From contig NZ_JAPENL010000002.1 in the NCBI RefSeq assembly GCF_026342015.1, positions 1,741,001 through 1,805,000 of the forward strand: a DNA stretch of 64,000 nucleotides, in the 5' to 3' direction. This DNA comes from Micromonospora lupini. GTDB taxonomy: Bacteria; Actinomycetota; Actinomycetes; Mycobacteriales; Micromonosporaceae. Below, in pieces: positions 62,950-64,000 of this stretch. The notes beneath the pieces are model-generated. The model ran no database searches and was not told the origin of the DNA. It worked only from the letters and a program-made list of their open reading frames with translations. Position 1 is the stretch's first letter. The number at the start of each line of letters is the position of its first letter. A program made the position numbers and the translations under genes.

Positions 62950-64000
62950 ACGCGGCCCACACGTGGTCCGGGCGAATCGGAACGTGAAGATGGTAGCCCT
63001 CCCGCAGCGTCCAGCCATGCGTGCCGGGTCTGCGGTTAGCCGAGCTCTGCCGCCAAGCCGGAACCAGTGGCTCCTCCTCCCGCTCCCCGGCGGCGAACCG
63101 AAGGAGCTGCGCCCCCAGCGCCTTGCCGAGTAGCGGAGGCACGGCGTTGCCGATCTGCTGGTACTGACTACGGAAGCCGCCGGCGAACTCAGTGCCTGCC
63201 GGGAAGCTCTGAACGGCGGCACATTCGTTGACTGAGAGACACCGAAGCTCGTCGGGATGAATCAGGGCGGTGCTCGAGTGGTCCGGCATCCCGAGGATTG
63301 TCGGTGCAGGTAACTCCCAGGACAGCCGTCGCCACCAGCCGCTTTTGCCGCCAGTTGCGTGGTATGCCCGCCCCATCGTCTCGCGCCGGAGAGCATCGGG
63401 TAGGTGCCGCCAGTTGCCGCCAGGGGGGATGTTGCGGTAGACCGCCTTTTTCCGTTCGCTGATTGGCATGACAGGTCCGAGGTCGTTAACGCCTTGGAGT
63501 GCCTGCCGGAGGGTCTTGAACGGCTGGTTCGCCGTGCCGAAGGTGGGCCGAGGCAACCAGCATGGGACGGCGCCCTTGGTCGCGATTAGGACGGACCGTT
63601 GGCGCATCTGCGGAACCCCGTAGTCGGCGGCCTCAGCGACTCCCCAGCTGACGGCATAGCCGCGAAGCCCGAGCTGATCGAGCAGCCACTTGAGGAACGA
63701 GCCCTTCCGCTCCTCCAGTGGTGCGTCCAGTGGCCACCGCGGTCCTCGCTCGACTAAGGGGCGATGCTGGAGTGCCGCTGACAGCATGCCGTCAACGTTC
63801 TCGATCAGGAGAAACTGCGGGTCGAAGGCGTCGACCCACGTGAGGTAGGCCGGGAAGAGAGTAGTTGCTCGGGCGTCGGACAGCCCTTGGCGGCGGCCGG
63901 ACGTGGTGAAGGGCTGGCAAGGAGGGCCACCGGCTAGAAGAGGAAGCTCGCCTGGTCGGAAGCCAAGCTCGTCACGAAGCTGGACCGGGTCGATGTCTTC
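62888..64000 (-). CDS. DNA (cytosine-5-)-methyltransferase, N-terminus beyond window
   Basis: C5-cytosine methyltransferase of a type II restriction-modification system. Near the window edge are motif IV LLAGGPPCQPFTTSGRRQG with the catalytic Cys, and motif VI FLLIENVDGM. Later come motif VIII (PQMRQRSVLIATKG), a variable target-recognition region and motifs IX-X (LSVNECAAVQSFP, QIGNAVPPLLGKALG). The frame is open at 64000, so the N-terminus (motif I) is outside. It ends with a Pro/Arg-rich tail overlapping the restriction gene. It protects host DNA and keeps the element stably inherited. Confidence 0.88.
   Translation of the reverse strand, partial: EDIDPVQLRDELGFRPGELPLLAGGPPCQPFTTSGRRQGLSDARATTLFPAYLTWVDAFDPQFLLIENVDGMLSAALQHRPLVERGPRWPLDAPLEERKGSFLKWLLDQLGLRGYAVSWGVAEAADYGVPQMRQRSVLIATKGAVPCWLPRPTFGTANQPFKTLRQALQGVNDLGPVMPISERKKAVYRNIPPGGNWRHLPDALRRETMGRAYHATGGKSGWWRRLSWELPAPTILGMPDHSSTALIHPDELRCLSVNECAAVQSFPAGTEFAGGFRSQYQQIGNAVPPLLGKALGAQLLRFAAGEREEEPLVPAWRQSSANRRPGTHGWTLREGYHLHVPIRPDHVWAAYDVETPVDARAKADDTAPIG

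Larger units (their letters stand above)
52500..64000. mobile_element. AICE (pSAM2-like integrative conjugative element), right end outside window
   Basis: The block contains integrase, excisionase, RepSA-like replication initiator, DUF2637/Spd-like protein and FtsK-like TraSA, all on the minus strand and tightly overlapping, which is the AICE core. Cargo to the right comprises a nucleotidyltransferase-DUF262 pair and a restriction-modification pair. The left boundary lies at or just after the 6C RNA terminator (about 52500-52530), since the integrase abuts it. No copy of the 6C 3' end is found further right, so attR is beyond 64000. Codon usage and GC drop around 59.6-61.3 kb. Confidence 0.82.

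Overview
The window is a high-GC actinobacterial chromosome segment. Gene content and order suggest a Micromonospora-like Micromonosporaceae member: futalosine-type menaquinone genes, a 14-gene nuo operon, a type VII secretion locus with mycosin, paired immune-inhibitor-A proteases, and a pSAM2-type integrative element. The genus is inferred from this and was not tested by any search.

Left part (1-25 kb): the 3' part of paaE, a small unknown gene and two decayed gene fragments precede a respiratory-quinone block. That block holds mqnC (futalosine pathway), an LPXTG surface protein, menG (demethylmenaquinone methyltransferase), menJ (menaquinone side-chain reductase), nuoA to nuoN (NADH:menaquinone oxidoreductase, complex I) and a long-chain polyprenyl diphosphate synthase. 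Together these genes make the quinone, its side chain and its main reductase. A near-match to the Streptomyces Rex operator lies just before menJ. Three copies of a roughly 51-57 bp repeat sit exactly between stop codon and ribosome binding site at the nuoG/H, nuoJ/K and nuoM/N junctions.

Middle part (25-52 kb): MFS exporter, IclR-type regulator, PhoX-like phosphatase, an ECF sigma/anti-sigma pair (the sigma gene seems to start at ATC), RarD-like permease and a small membrane protein. A type VII secretion segment follows (EccE-like, two WXG100 proteins, mycosin) next to a very long SseB-domain protein. Then come an alpha/beta hydrolase lacking the expected nucleophile, a lipoprotein, two secreted M6 metalloproteases, acetyl-CoA synthetase, a Fic-like protein with a degraded motif and a HAD-IB phosphatase.

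Right part (52.4-64 kb): divergent from the HAD-IB gene is a 6C small RNA, recognised by tandem hairpins with C6-C7 loops. Mycobacterium tuberculosis has its 6C RNA (B11) beside the HAD gene Rv3661 in the same divergent layout. An actinomycete integrative and conjugative element (AICE) begins immediately after the 6C RNA: tyrosine integrase, excisionase, RepSA-like initiator, DUF2637/Spd-like membrane protein, FtsK/TraSA-like translocase and a zinc-ribbon remnant, nearly all joined by 4-nt overlaps. This suggests that the 3' end of the 6C RNA gene is the attachment site. The cargo is a GNAT fragment, an unknown small gene, a lower-GC two-gene module (nucleotidyltransferase-fold protein plus DUF262 protein) that is a candidate anti-phage system, and a type II restriction-modification pair whose cytosine methyltransferase runs off the window. 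The right attachment site is not in the window. No tRNA, rRNA or CRISPR array was seen.
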